Part shown: positions 1 through 8,075 of the stretch, in pieces
Layout: each line of letters opens with the position of its first letter
How positions within the stretch are numbered: position 1 is the first letter of the stretch
Source: Thermoplasmata archaeon
Lineage (GTDB): Archaea > Thermoplasmatota > Thermoplasmata > Lutacidiplasmatales > UBA184
Direction: 5' to 3'
DNA: 54,969 nucleotides
NCBI GenBank assembly: GCA_022750415.1
Contig: JAKIVT010000004.1
Span: 1-54,969, forward strand
Translations under genes and position numbers: made by a program
The notes under the pieces: model-generated
Database searches by the model: none
Seen by the model: the letters and a program-made list of their open reading frames with translations, nothing else
What the model was told of the DNA's origin: nothing

Positions 1-121
1 GGGCCTCCGGTCCGACGGGGAGGGCGTCGGCCTCCACTTTGCACTCCCGAAGGGGAGCTACGCCACGGTGGTGCTCCGGGAACTCCTGAAGTCCGGCGCA
101 ACTCCGGCGACCGCCCGATAG
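1..121 (+). CDS. truD: tRNA pseudouridine synthase TruD, C-terminal fragment
   Basis: Only the last 39 codons are in the window; the reading frame enters from the left edge (first full codon at base 2) and ends with TAG at 119-121. The visible protein contains HFALPKGSYATVVLRELLKS, which matches the conserved C-terminal segment of TruD (the LPKGSYAT..LRE motif). TruD converts uridine 13 of tRNA to pseudouridine. The assignment rests on this short motif alone, so the start and the catalytic domain cannot be assessed. Confidence 0.75.
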   Translation, partial: GLRSDGEGVGLHFALPKGSYATVVLRELLKSGATPATAR

Positions 122-172
122 AGCGGACGATTCTAATACTGGTCGACCGGCTCGACGCCCCGAGCACGAAGG

Positions 173-1096
173 ATGGCTGTGGAGTCTCCGCGCGCGTGGT
201 CGGTACCGACCGGGACCGTCGGCTCGGAAGGGTTTGCGCCCTCGCCGAAGTCCGAGCCCACCCCGGACCGGATGCCTACCGGCGTGGCGGACTTCGACTA
301 CCTGAGCGGGGGAATGCCCGTCGGTTCGGTCGTCCTGCTCGCGGGCGATGCGGGGGCCGGCCACGTCGAGTTCGCGCTCACGTCCGCCGTGCACTTGATG
401 ATGTACTACGACGACCCGGACCTCCACCGGTTCTTCCTCGGGAATGCGAAGGGTCCCTTCCTCTACCCGAAGGGGGTGTCCTACGTCAGTCTCACCCGCT
501 CCCGGGACCAGGTCATGCAGGAGATCGCCGGCTCGTTCGACCCGACGTACCATGACGGGCTCGACCGCCACCTTTCGTTTCACGACCTCTCCCCGTCCTA
601 CTTTGCCGACTCCGTTGTCCCCCCCACATGGGCGACCGTCGGGGGCAGCCTGTTTGCGAGAGACCGCGGGCCGTCCAGTTCCGACGACCCGCTCTCGGCC
701 CTCGCCGCGGCCGTGGAACGCGACGGGGTCTCGAATCTCGTGATCGTCGACTCGCTGACCGACCTTCTGGTCCGGAAGTCGATCGACCCCGAATCGCTCC
801 TGACCTTGGTGAAGGGGCTTCGACGCCGGGCGAAATCGTGGGGCGGGGTCGTCTACCTGCTCCTCTCCCGGGGCGTCGCGCCACCGGCGACGGAACAAGC
901 GCTGTACGACTCCGTCGACGGGGTGTTGAACTTCAGCTGGACCACGAGCGCCCATTCCTCGCACCGCCAGCGGACGATGCTCGTCGAGCGATTCATGCCG
1001 ATCCTCGCCCGGATGCCCCACGAACAGCAGAGCCGTTTCGTGATCCGGGTGAGTTCCCTGAATGGGTTGGTGACGACGCAGTATGAGCGAGTCTGA
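173..1096 (+). CDS. KaiC-like RecA-superfamily protein with degenerate P-loop
   Basis: A 307-residue protein with the layout of KaiC/RAD55-type ATPases: an opening PTGVADFDYLSGGMPVGSVV segment, a P-loop position and a Walker-B-like strand (NLVIVDSLTDLL) in the second half. The P-loop at residues 58-65 reads GDAGAGHV instead of GxxGxGK[ST]; lysine and Ser/Thr are replaced by His and Val, so ATP hydrolysis is probably lost. The next gene, an intact KaiC-domain protein, overlaps its 3' end by 14 bp, so the two are translationally coupled and may form a catalytic/pseudo-catalytic pair. A TATA-like TTCTAATAC lies about 38 bp before the ATG, and GAAGG precedes the start. The cellular role is unknown; proteins of this class are often signalling or regulatory ATPases in archaea. 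Confidence 0.75.
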   Translation: MAVESPRAWSVPTGTVGSEGFAPSPKSEPTPDRMPTGVADFDYLSGGMPVGSVVLLAGDAGAGHVEFALTSAVHLMMYYDDPDLHRFFLGNAKGPFLYPKGVSYVSLTRSRDQVMQEIAGSFDPTYHDGLDRHLSFHDLSPSYFADSVVPPTWATVGGSLFARDRGPSSSDDPLSALAAAVERDGVSNLVIVDSLTDLLVRKSIDPESLLTLVKGLRRRAKSWGGVVYLLLSRGVAPPATEQALYDSVDGVLNFSWTTSAHSSHRQRTMLVERFMPILARMPHEQQSRFVIRVSSLNGLVTTQYERV

Positions 1097-1805
1097 ACTC
1101 CCCCGCGTGTCGACCGGGGTCGTCGGCCTCGACGAGATGCTCGGCGGCGGTCTTCCCGCGGGCCACGTCGTGCTCGTTACCGGGCTTCCGGGGACGGGCA
1201 AGACCTGCTTCGGCCTCCAATTCCTATTCGCCGGCGCGGCCCACGGAGAGCCCGGCGTCTACCTGTCCCTCGAAGAGGAAGAGTCGGCGCTGCTGGCGAG
1301 CGCCCGGCAATTCGGCTGGCCCGTCGACGCGGCGGTGAAGGCGGGCACGGTGAAGGTGATCCGGCTCGACCCGAAGCAAACGCACCAGAACCTCCAGCGG
1401 ATCCAGAGCGAGCTCGGCAAAGAGCTGAAGCAGCTCGGCGCCAAGCGGATCGTCGTCGATTCCGTCAGCCTCCTCAACATGCTCAGCGACGACGAGCCCG
1501 CGCGCCGCACCATCCTCTTCGGACTGGCGGGGGTGTGCCGCGACGCCGGCGCCACGACGGTCCTGACGGCGGAAGCGGACCCGCTCCACCCCTCGGTCAG
1601 TCGCGACGGCCTCTCGGAGTACATCGCCGACGGCGTGATCCTCCTGGGGTACTCCTCCGCCGACGACGGCCACCGAATCGGGCTGTCGCTCCGTGTCCTG
1701 AAGATGCGGCGAACCCCGCACGCCCGGACGGTCCAACCGTACCAGATCGGTCCCGGCGGGATCACGGTCGACGCCAAGGCGATCGACTTCAGCCGGGGCC
1801 TGTAA
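1083..1805 (+). CDS. KaiC-domain (RAD55 family) ATPase
   Basis: A 240-residue single-domain KaiC/RAD55 ATPase. It begins with STGVVGLDEMLGGGLPAGHV, followed by an intact Walker A motif GLPGTGKT (residues 34-41) and a Walker B strand KRIVVDSVSLL. ATPases of this family usually oligomerise and act in signalling or recombination-related processes, but nothing here points to a specific substrate. The ATG lies inside the 3' end of the preceding degenerate paralogue (14-bp overlap), so the two proteins should be made together, probably as partners. The downstream polymerase gene starts 48 bp after the stop. Confidence 0.85.
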   Translation: MSESELPRVSTGVVGLDEMLGGGLPAGHVVLVTGLPGTGKTCFGLQFLFAGAAHGEPGVYLSLEEEESALLASARQFGWPVDAAVKAGTVKVIRLDPKQTHQNLQRIQSELGKELKQLGAKRIVVDSVSLLNMLSDDEPARRTILFGLAGVCRDAGATTVLTAEADPLHPSVSRDGLSEYIADGVILLGYSSADDGHRIGLSLRVLKMRRTPHARTVQPYQIGPGGITVDAKAIDFSRGL

Positions 1806-1853
1806 CCGTTCCAGCCGCATTCCGGACCCGGTCTCGGGGAAGAGGGCACGGCC

Positions 1854-2960
1854 GTGGTCCGCTGGGTGCTGTACATCGACATCGACGCGTTCTACGTCTC
1901 GTGCGAATTGCGGGACCGACCCGACCTGGCAGGGCGGCCGGTCATCGTGGGTCCCGACCCGTCGAAGGGGCCGACGCGGGGCGTCGTCCTGTCCGCGAGC
2001 TACGAAGCCCGGGCGTTCGGCGTCCGGAGCGCGATGCCGGTCGGGGAGGCGGGACGCCGATGCCCGGACGCCATCTGGATCTCGGCCGATTTCCCGAAGT
2101 ATGGTCGCGCGGCCGAGGAGGTCCGGGCCCGCCTCGCCCTCCGGTTCGGGGACGTGGTCCCGCTGAGCATCGATGAAGCCGCGGTCCGCGTCGAGGCGGC
2201 CGAGGCCGATGACGCAGGTCGAGTCGCCCGTGAGGTCCAGGCCGACCTGAAGGCAGAGGTCCACCTTCCCTCATCGATTGGAGTGGCGACCTCGCGGACG
2301 GTCGCCAAGATCGCCAGCGACCGGGCCAAGCCCGGCGGGGTCGTGGTCGTTCGTCCCGAGTCCGTGGCCTCTTTCCTCGCCCCGCTCCCAGCCCGATCCA
2401 TCCCCGGTGTCGGGCCGAAGACCGAGGCGCGCCTCGCCACCTACGGAATTGCGACGATCGGAGACTTGGCCAAAGGGCTCCCGCTCGCTGCCCGGAGGGA
2501 GTTCGGCGACACGGGACGGTTCTTCGTCCGTCTCGCCCGGGGCGAGGAGATCATCGAGGGGCCGGACGTCCTCGGCCCCCGGTCCCGGTCCTCGGACCGG
2601 ACGTTCGAGGCGGACGTCTCCGACCCCCGGGAGGTCGAGGTCGCCGTCGACCGGCTGGCGCGGGAGCTCGCCGAGAGCTTGGCGAAAGAACGGCTGCGGT
2701 TCCAGACGGTGGCCGTCGGCGTCCGGTGGGAGGATTTCTCCCGGACGACCCGGTCCCGGACCCTTGCGGCCGCGGCCGACGGGGCCGAGCGAGTGGCCAC
2801 CACCGCACGGCGGCTGTTCGAGGAGCTCTGGGCGGCCGAGGCGGCGGGGCGCCAGCGGAAGGTCCGTACCGTTTCCGTGCACACCGAGCGGTTCCGTCCG
2901 GCGACCGACCGGCAGCGGACGCTCGACGGCTTCGACGGCGCCGGGCCACCCGTTAAGTAA
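1854..2960 (+). CDS. dinB: DNA polymerase IV (Y-family, Dpo4/DinB type)
   Basis: A 368-residue translesion DNA polymerase. The palm carries YIDIDAF (metal-binding Asp9) and SIDE (Asp107-Glu108), the three catalytic carboxylates of Y-family enzymes. The thumb helix-hairpin-helix motif IPGVGPKTEARLATYGI follows, then a little-finger domain. The C-terminus ends with QRTLDGF, a PIP box (QxxLxxF) for docking on PCNA. The usual tyrosine after the catalytic SIDEA is replaced (SIDEAAVRV), a mild divergence. A GTG start at 1854 gives an N-terminus that fits the family. It may be co-transcribed with the KaiC-like pair upstream. Confidence 0.95.
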   Translation: MVRWVLYIDIDAFYVSCELRDRPDLAGRPVIVGPDPSKGPTRGVVLSASYEARAFGVRSAMPVGEAGRRCPDAIWISADFPKYGRAAEEVRARLALRFGDVVPLSIDEAAVRVEAAEADDAGRVAREVQADLKAEVHLPSSIGVATSRTVAKIASDRAKPGGVVVVRPESVASFLAPLPARSIPGVGPKTEARLATYGIATIGDLAKGLPLAARREFGDTGRFFVRLARGEEIIEGPDVLGPRSRSSDRTFEADVSDPREVEVAVDRLARELAESLAKERLRFQTVAVGVRWEDFSRTTRSRTLAAAADGAERVATTARRLFEELWAAEAAGRQRKVRTVSVHTERFRPATDRQRTLDGFDGAGPPVK

Positions 2961-2990
2961 CGCATCCCGGCTTACGAGGCGGGGCGCTCG

Positions 2991-3875
2991 GTGGGGTTCG
3001 TCGTCGTCACCCTCGGTGGGCTCGACCCGCTCCTCGCCCTCCTGGTCCTGGTCGTCATCGCGTTCGCCGCCGGGACGGTGGGGGCGGCCCTCGGTGTGGG
3101 GGGCGGTCTGTTCCTCGTCCCCGCGCTCGTCCTCCTCTTCGGGATCGATATCCACATTGCGATCGCCGCGAGCATCGTCAGCGTCATCGCGACCTCCTCC
3201 GCGGCCGCCTCGAACGACGTCCAATCGGGGCTGACGAACGTCCGCCTCGCCATGTTCCTCGAGACGGCGACGGCGCTCGGAGGCCTGGCCGGCGCCATCG
3301 TCGCCGTGACGGTGCTGGCGAACCAGTCGAACATCCTGGTCTTCGCCTTCGTTCCCGTCGTCCTGATCGCCGCCGCGCTGATGGCGTCCAGTCGGGACCG
3401 GGACACCGTCGTCGACCCGCCGCCCGACCTCCTCGCCCGGCGGCTTCGTCTGGACGGCGAATATGTCGGGCCGGTCACCGGCATTCGCCGACGGTACCGG
3501 GTGACGCGGAGCGGCGTCGGACTCGGCTTCGCGGGGTTGGCCGGGGTCGCGTCCGGATTGTTTGGGATCGGCGGCGGGATCTTCAAAGTCCCGGCGATGA
3601 ACACCCTCATGAACGTCCCGCTCCGGGTCGCCACGGCGACCTCGACGTTCATGATCGGCGTGACCGCCGCGGCCGGGGCGCTCGTCTACCTGTTCGCCGG
3701 CGACGTCGTCCTCGCGGTCGTCGCGCCCGTGGTACTCGCGGTGTTCTTCGGTACGATTCTCGGACGGCGCTACGGACACACGGCCCCGGTGGCCCGCCTC
3801 AAGGTCCTCTTCGTCGGTCTTCTCGTGGTTGCGGCGGTGCTCATGGTCGCCCGGGGGGTCGGCGCCCTCCCGTGA
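2991..3875 (+). CDS. TauE/SafE-family membrane transporter
   Basis: A 294-residue integral membrane protein with the internal duplication of the TauE/SafE family: GAALGVGGGLFLVPALVLLFG near the N-terminus and ASGLFGIGGGIFKVPAMN in the second half. Family members export sulfite, sulfonates or related organic anions; the substrate here is not defined by sequence. The start is GTG. The next gene (DUF1634 protein) starts inside its stop codon (GTGA overlap at 3872), a pairing often seen for archaeal TauE homologues and indicating a two-component membrane complex. Confidence 0.88.
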   Translation: MGFVVVTLGGLDPLLALLVLVVIAFAAGTVGAALGVGGGLFLVPALVLLFGIDIHIAIAASIVSVIATSSAAASNDVQSGLTNVRLAMFLETATALGGLAGAIVAVTVLANQSNILVFAFVPVVLIAAALMASSRDRDTVVDPPPDLLARRLRLDGEYVGPVTGIRRRYRVTRSGVGLGFAGLAGVASGLFGIGGGIFKVPAMNTLMNVPLRVATATSTFMIGVTAAAGALVYLFAGDVVLAVVAPVVLAVFFGTILGRRYGHTAPVARLKVLFVGLLVVAAVLMVARGVGALP

Positions 3876-4261
3876 GCGGTCCCCCCTCGCCGGAACTCCC
3901 GGCCTTGGCCGCCGACCCTCCGGGACTCCGGGACGCCTTCGGCCACGTCCTCCGCTACGGAGTGCTGGTCTCCGGGCTGTTCCTCGTCGTCGGGTTCCTG
4001 CTCGCCGCGGCCCGAGGCTCCACCGGCCTCGCCGGGAGTACCGGCCGCCTGCCCCTCGATCGGCTGTCCGGCGCCCTGGGAGCCGGGGACCCGTGGGCGT
4101 ACCTGTTCGTGGGCGTCGTCGTCCTCGCTGCGACTCCCGTCGTACGCGTGACCTTCGCCCTTGGAGGGTTCGCCGCGGTCCGCGACCGGGCGTACGTGCT
4201 GATCACCGGGTTCGTCCTTGCCGTCCTGCTCACGAGCCTCGCCATCGGAGTGGTCGGATGA
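3872..4261 (+). CDS. DUF1634 membrane protein
   Basis: A 129-residue protein with three predicted membrane helices: RYGVLVSGLFLVVGFLLAA, AYLFVGVVVLAATPVVRV and YVLITGFVLAVLLTSLAIGVV. The arrangement, with the VVRVTFALGGFAAVRD loop, fits DUF1634. It starts with GTG overlapping the TGA of the TauE-like gene and its own stop overlaps the ATG of the next gene, so these genes form a tight operon. DUF1634 proteins usually accompany TauE/SafE permeases and are thought to be accessory subunits; no biochemical role is established. Confidence 0.85.
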   Translation: MSGPPSPELPALAADPPGLRDAFGHVLRYGVLVSGLFLVVGFLLAAARGSTGLAGSTGRLPLDRLSGALGAGDPWAYLFVGVVVLAATPVVRVTFALGGFAAVRDRAYVLITGFVLAVLLTSLAIGVVG

Positions 4262-5580
4262 GCGTCCCGCCGGCGTTCGCCCCACCGGAGGATTCGGCGG
4301 GACGGCGAATCTGGAAGGTCGACCCTGCCACCGGTCTTCCGGTTCCCCGCTACGATGGTCGATCCATCGTCAACCTCGCCGTCTCCCTCCCTGCTGGCCC
4401 TCGACGCCTCCGGGGGCCGCCGCTCGCGCCACCTCTCGCCGACGACCTCGGGGGTTTCCCGGGTTCGGGCGACGGTCCGGTCGTGATGTTCCTGGTCGAC
4501 GCTCTCGGCTGGTCCGGATTCCTCGACTGGACCCGGAACGGAGGGGAGGCGGGCAGGGTGTGGGGCCGGTCGGCCGCCCCGATCACCACCGTGTTCCCCT
4601 CCACGACGACCGCGGCCCTGGTGTCCCTCTCGACCGGCGTCCTGCCCGGTCGCCACGGACTCGTCGGGTACCGGCAGTACCTCCCGCGCTTCGGCGTCGT
4701 CGCCGACATGCTGAACATGGCCCCGGTCGGCTCGTCGACCCGCGACGCCCTCATCGGGCCGTCGTGGACCCCATCGATGCTCACCGGGGCGCCGACGCTC
4801 TTCCGACGGGGGATGCGGGCGACCGTCCTCTCGCGGGACCTCTTTCAGGGGAGCGGGTTGACCCGGCTCCTCTACGACGGCGCCGAGTTCGTCGGGTATG
4901 CGACCGCCTCGCACCTCGTCCACCAGTTGTCGGGAATCCTCTCGAGACCCCGTCCGCCGAAGGTCGTCTTCCTCTACTGGGCGGAGCTCGACACGGTCCA
5001 GCATCTCGTCGGACCGGACCGACGTTGGTTTGCGATGGAGATGGACCGTATCGTCGACCTCCTCGCGAGGACGGCGCAGACGCTTCCGCGTCGTCTTGCC
5101 CGGAGCGTGCAGGTCGCGGTCACCGGCGACCACGGCCAGGTCCCAGCGACCCTCGCGCGCCGGATCTCGGTCGACCAGGAGCCGGCCCTCCTCCGGGAGA
5201 TCGTGCGCCCCCTCGCCGGCGACCGACGGGCGGGGTTCTTCGCGGCGAGGACCGGGGGAATCGAGGCGCTCGAGCGGGCGCTCCGCCAGCGGCTCGCCCC
5301 CGGTTCTCCGGTCCTCGGTCGCGAGGCCGTCTTGGGGGCCGGACTGTTCGGACCTCCGCCCTTCCACCCGGAGATCCGGGAGCGGATTGGCGACGTGATC
5401 GCGTTCCCCCGGAGCCCGGAGTGCTTCACGTACCTGTTGCCAGGCGCGGCCGCTCCGACGCGATTTCTGACGGGGGCCCATGGAGGGCTCGAGGCGGACG
5501 AGCTCCTCGTCCCGCTGGTGGCCGGGTCGCTCGCCAACTTGACGGACGCGAGTGCGACGGTCGCTCGCTCGAAACGGTAA
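4258..5580 (+). CDS. Alkaline phosphatase superfamily (nucleotide pyrophosphatase/phosphodiesterase-like) protein
   Basis: A 440-residue protein of the alkaline phosphatase/phosphodiesterase superfamily. Visible motifs are VVMFLVDALGWSGF (first metal Asp), the nucleophile region TTVFPSTTTAALVSLSTGVLPGRHGLVGY with the catalytic Thr/Ser, LYWAELDTVQHLVGPD (metal Asp and His), VTGDHGQ (Asp-His pair) and a late GAHGGL (His). These cover the expected two-metal site. No convincing signal peptide is visible, so it may be cytoplasmic. The ATG at 4258 overlaps the TGA of the DUF1634 gene, so it is in the same operon as the transporter. The substrate, a phosphate diester or pyrophosphate, cannot be named. 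Confidence 0.85.
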   Translation: MSVPPAFAPPEDSAGRRIWKVDPATGLPVPRYDGRSIVNLAVSLPAGPRRLRGPPLAPPLADDLGGFPGSGDGPVVMFLVDALGWSGFLDWTRNGGEAGRVWGRSAAPITTVFPSTTTAALVSLSTGVLPGRHGLVGYRQYLPRFGVVADMLNMAPVGSSTRDALIGPSWTPSMLTGAPTLFRRGMRATVLSRDLFQGSGLTRLLYDGAEFVGYATASHLVHQLSGILSRPRPPKVVFLYWAELDTVQHLVGPDRRWFAMEMDRIVDLLARTAQTLPRRLARSVQVAVTGDHGQVPATLARRISVDQEPALLREIVRPLAGDRRAGFFAARTGGIEALERALRQRLAPGSPVLGREAVLGAGLFGPPPFHPEIRERIGDVIAFPRSPECFTYLLPGAAAPTRFLTGAHGGLEADELLVPLVAGSLANLTDASATVARSKR

Positions 5581-5605
5581 AGGCCCACGAGCCGTCGACG
5601 GCGCC

Positions 5606-7372
5606 GTGCCGCCCTCCCTCCGCCCTCCGATCGTCTCCCTCCTCGGTCATGTCGACCACGGAAAGACGACGCTCCTCGACCGGATCGCCGGGTCGATCCG
5701 GGCCGCCCGCGAGGCCGGCGGGATCACCCAACACATCGGGGCCATCGAGGTTCCCCTCTCGACCGTCAGCGTGCTCTCCCACGGGATCGTCTCCACGGAA
5801 GGGTTCCAGGTCCCCGGACTCCTGTTCATCGACACGCCCGGCCACCGGTCGTTCGAGACCATGCGGCGGCGGGGGGGTGCGCTCGCCGACCTCGCGGTCT
5901 TGGTCGTCGACATCAAGGAGGGGTTCAAGCCCCAGACCCGCGAATCGATCCAGATCCTGCGCCACGAGAAGACCCCCTTCGTCGTCGCACTCACCAAGAT
6001 CGACCTGGTACCCGGATGGCGCAAGCCGACCGGACCAATCTCGCTCGCCGACCAGATCCAACACTCCGGGCCGGAGTACTCGAAACACCTCGACGAGCGG
6101 ACCTACAGTGTCGCCGAGCAGCTCGACCAGATGGGATTCTCGGCCGACCGGTACGACCGGGTGAGCGACTTCTCCCGCAACATCGGCCTCTCGCCGGTCT
6201 CGGCGAAGACCGGGGTCGGGGTGGCCGAGCTCCTTGCCCTCCTCGTCGGACTGTCGCAACGGTTCCTCAAGTCGGAACTGAACGTCGTCACCGGAGGCGG
6301 CGAGGCGACGATCCTGGAGCGGAGCGACCAGAAAGGGATCGGTCCCGTCGGGAACGTCATTGTCTACCGCGGCCGGCTCCGTGTCGGCGACGAGATCATC
6401 GCGAACGGCCGCCGAGAGCCGTTCGCTACCAAGATCCGCGGCCTCTACCGACCGGCGCCGCCGAAGCGGGGTCCGGCGGGCAAGACGATCCGGCTCGAAT
6501 CCCTCAACGAGGTGGAGGCGGCCGCCGGCGTGTACCTCTCCGCCCCGGGAATCGAGGAAGCGATGCCCGGCGGGATTCTCAAGGTGGTTCTGTCGGCGCA
6601 AGACCGGGAGACGGTCATCGCCGCCCTGCAATCGGAAAGTCACCCGGTCGCCGACTTGGCAGAGACCGGCGTCGCGCTCGCCGCGGACACCCTTGGTGGT
6701 CTCGAGGCGCTCGCGTTCGAGTGTCGGGAAGAGAAGATCCCGATCCACGAGGCGGAGGTCGGCCCCGTCGGACGCCCGACGGTCATGAACATCGCGACCG
6801 TGAAGGACGCTTCCCATCGGGCGGTCCTCGCGTTCAACGTCCCCGTCGCCGTCGAACTTCTCCAGGAAGCCGAGGCGTCCGGGGTCAAGGTGTTCCGGGG
6901 CGAGGTCATGTACCGGATCCTCGAGGAGTACGTCGCCTGGCGGACCGAGCGGCTCGCCTCGCTCGACTCCGACCGACGCCTGATCGTGGTGCACCCGGCG
7001 AAGGTGATGTTCCTACCGGGGTTCGTTTTCCGGGCCTCCAAGCCCGCCATCGTCGGCGTGAAGGTCTTGGCCGGAACCCTGCGGCCGGGCGTCCGACTCA
7101 TGAACTCCGCCGGGGAGGAGGTCGGCCACGTCAAGGTCCTCCAGCACGACAGCGAGACCGTGCCCCAGGCGGACGAGGGGATGGAGGTCGCCGTATCGAT
7201 CGACGGTGCGGTCGTTCATCGGAACATCGAGGAGGGGGACACGCTCTTCGTCTTGATCACCGAGGGGACCGCCCGCGCTCTGCGGGCCGCGAACCTCACC
7301 CCGAACGAGAAGGGGGTCCTGGAGGAGGTCGTCCGGATCCGCCGTCAGACGTCCCCGTTCTGGGGTCAGTAG
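5606..7372 (+). CDS. infB: Translation initiation factor aIF5B (IF-2 like)
   Basis: A 588-residue GTPase that promotes initiator tRNA binding and ribosomal subunit joining. The G domain has GHVDHGKT (residues 14-21 from the chosen start), the IT..IGA switch I, DTPGH and TKID. The rest follows the aIF5B pattern with domains II to IV and no intein. I chose GTG at 5606 because it places the PPIVSLLGHVDHGKTT segment close to the N-terminus as in other archaeal aIF5Bs; the frame stays open upstream to 5552, inside the previous gene. Its 3' end overlaps the convergent membrane-protein gene by 77 bp. Confidence 0.95.
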   Translation: MPPSLRPPIVSLLGHVDHGKTTLLDRIAGSIRAAREAGGITQHIGAIEVPLSTVSVLSHGIVSTEGFQVPGLLFIDTPGHRSFETMRRRGGALADLAVLVVDIKEGFKPQTRESIQILRHEKTPFVVALTKIDLVPGWRKPTGPISLADQIQHSGPEYSKHLDERTYSVAEQLDQMGFSADRYDRVSDFSRNIGLSPVSAKTGVGVAELLALLVGLSQRFLKSELNVVTGGGEATILERSDQKGIGPVGNVIVYRGRLRVGDEIIANGRREPFATKIRGLYRPAPPKRGPAGKTIRLESLNEVEAAAGVYLSAPGIEEAMPGGILKVVLSAQDRETVIAALQSESHPVADLAETGVALAADTLGGLEALAFECREEKIPIHEAEVGPVGRPTVMNIATVKDASHRAVLAFNVPVAVELLQEAEASGVKVFRGEVMYRILEEYVAWRTERLASLDSDRRLIVVHPAKVMFLPGFVFRASKPAIVGVKVLAGTLRPGVRLMNSAGEEVGHVKVLQHDSETVPQADEGMEVAVSIDGAVVHRNIEEGDTLFVLITEGTARALRAANLTPNEKGVLEEVVRIRRQTSPFWGQ

Positions 7373-7958
7373 CGCGCGCGACCTCCGCGGCGTCGTCCGC
7401 GGTCCGGGAGACCATGGGGGGCGGTCGTCGGAACCCTCCCCGGAGGAAGAGCCCGAGGAAGAGGGCGACGGCACCGACGCCCGCCAAGAGTCCGCTCGCC
7501 ACCTCGGCGATCGCGTCCGCGGCCGGCGGGGAGGATTGGACGGTCCACCGGGCGACGGCGGAGAACGTGAACGTGGCGGGCTCGCCGGCGGGGGTCGCCC
7601 ACGAGAGGACATACTCCTGGTTGAGCAACCCAGCGAAGGAGAACGAACCGGAGGCGTTCGCCGGCCAGGACGCGAGGGACGGGCCGGAGACGCACCCGAA
7701 CGTCCTCGGCGCGCAGGGTACGAGGAGATCGACCGCCACCGGGACGGTCGACGACCAGTGGAGTACGAGGGTACCGCGCGCGGCGTTCGCGGCCGGTATC
7801 GTCGCGGAGGCCGTCGAGGAAGCCGGGGTGAACTGACCGTCCAGCTGGCTCGTGGACTGTTGGGTCACCGACGGGGCGGGAGCGAGCAGGAGCGCCAGCA
7901 GGGCGCCCCCGCCGACCAGGAGGAACGCCACCCCGACGATCACGAGCCACGGGCGCAT
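7296..7958 (-). CDS. Hypothetical membrane-anchored extracytoplasmic protein
   Basis: A 220-residue protein with an N-terminal hydrophobic helix (WLVIVGVAFLLVGGGALLAL), a Ser/Thr/Ala-rich extracellular domain with two cysteines (PCAPRTFGC) and a second hydrophobic helix near residues 153-172 before a basic tail. I do not recognise a family. A TATA-like GTTTTTCG centred about 29 bp upstream of the ATG suggests a leaderless transcript. The last 25 codons run antiparallel through the 3' end of infB (77-bp convergent overlap), and this Pro/Gly/Arg-rich tail may be an unselected extension. Confidence 0.6.
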   Translation of the reverse strand: MRPWLVIVGVAFLLVGGGALLALLLAPAPSVTQQSTSQLDGQFTPASSTASATIPAANAARGTLVLHWSSTVPVAVDLLVPCAPRTFGCVSGPSLASWPANASGSFSFAGLLNQEYVLSWATPAGEPATFTFSAVARWTVQSSPPAADAIAEVASGLLAGVGAVALFLGLFLRGGFRRPPPMVSRTADDAAEVARATDPRTGTSDGGSGRPPPGPPSRSG

Positions 7959-8075
7959 CGGCTCGCAAGGCGGTGAACTGCCGAAAAACCATTCGCCTGA
8001 CGCCGGGACGGTTGATTCTCGAATTGGATTCGGTCCATGACGCTCAAATACCCCGACCCATGTCCATGATACACT

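Noticed and set aside
2271-3779. Long minus-strand frame opposite dinB and the TauE-like gene
   Set aside because: Low-complexity Arg/Asp/Gly-rich translation, no motifs, and it is the shadow of two clear genes. High GC keeps several frames open throughout this window.
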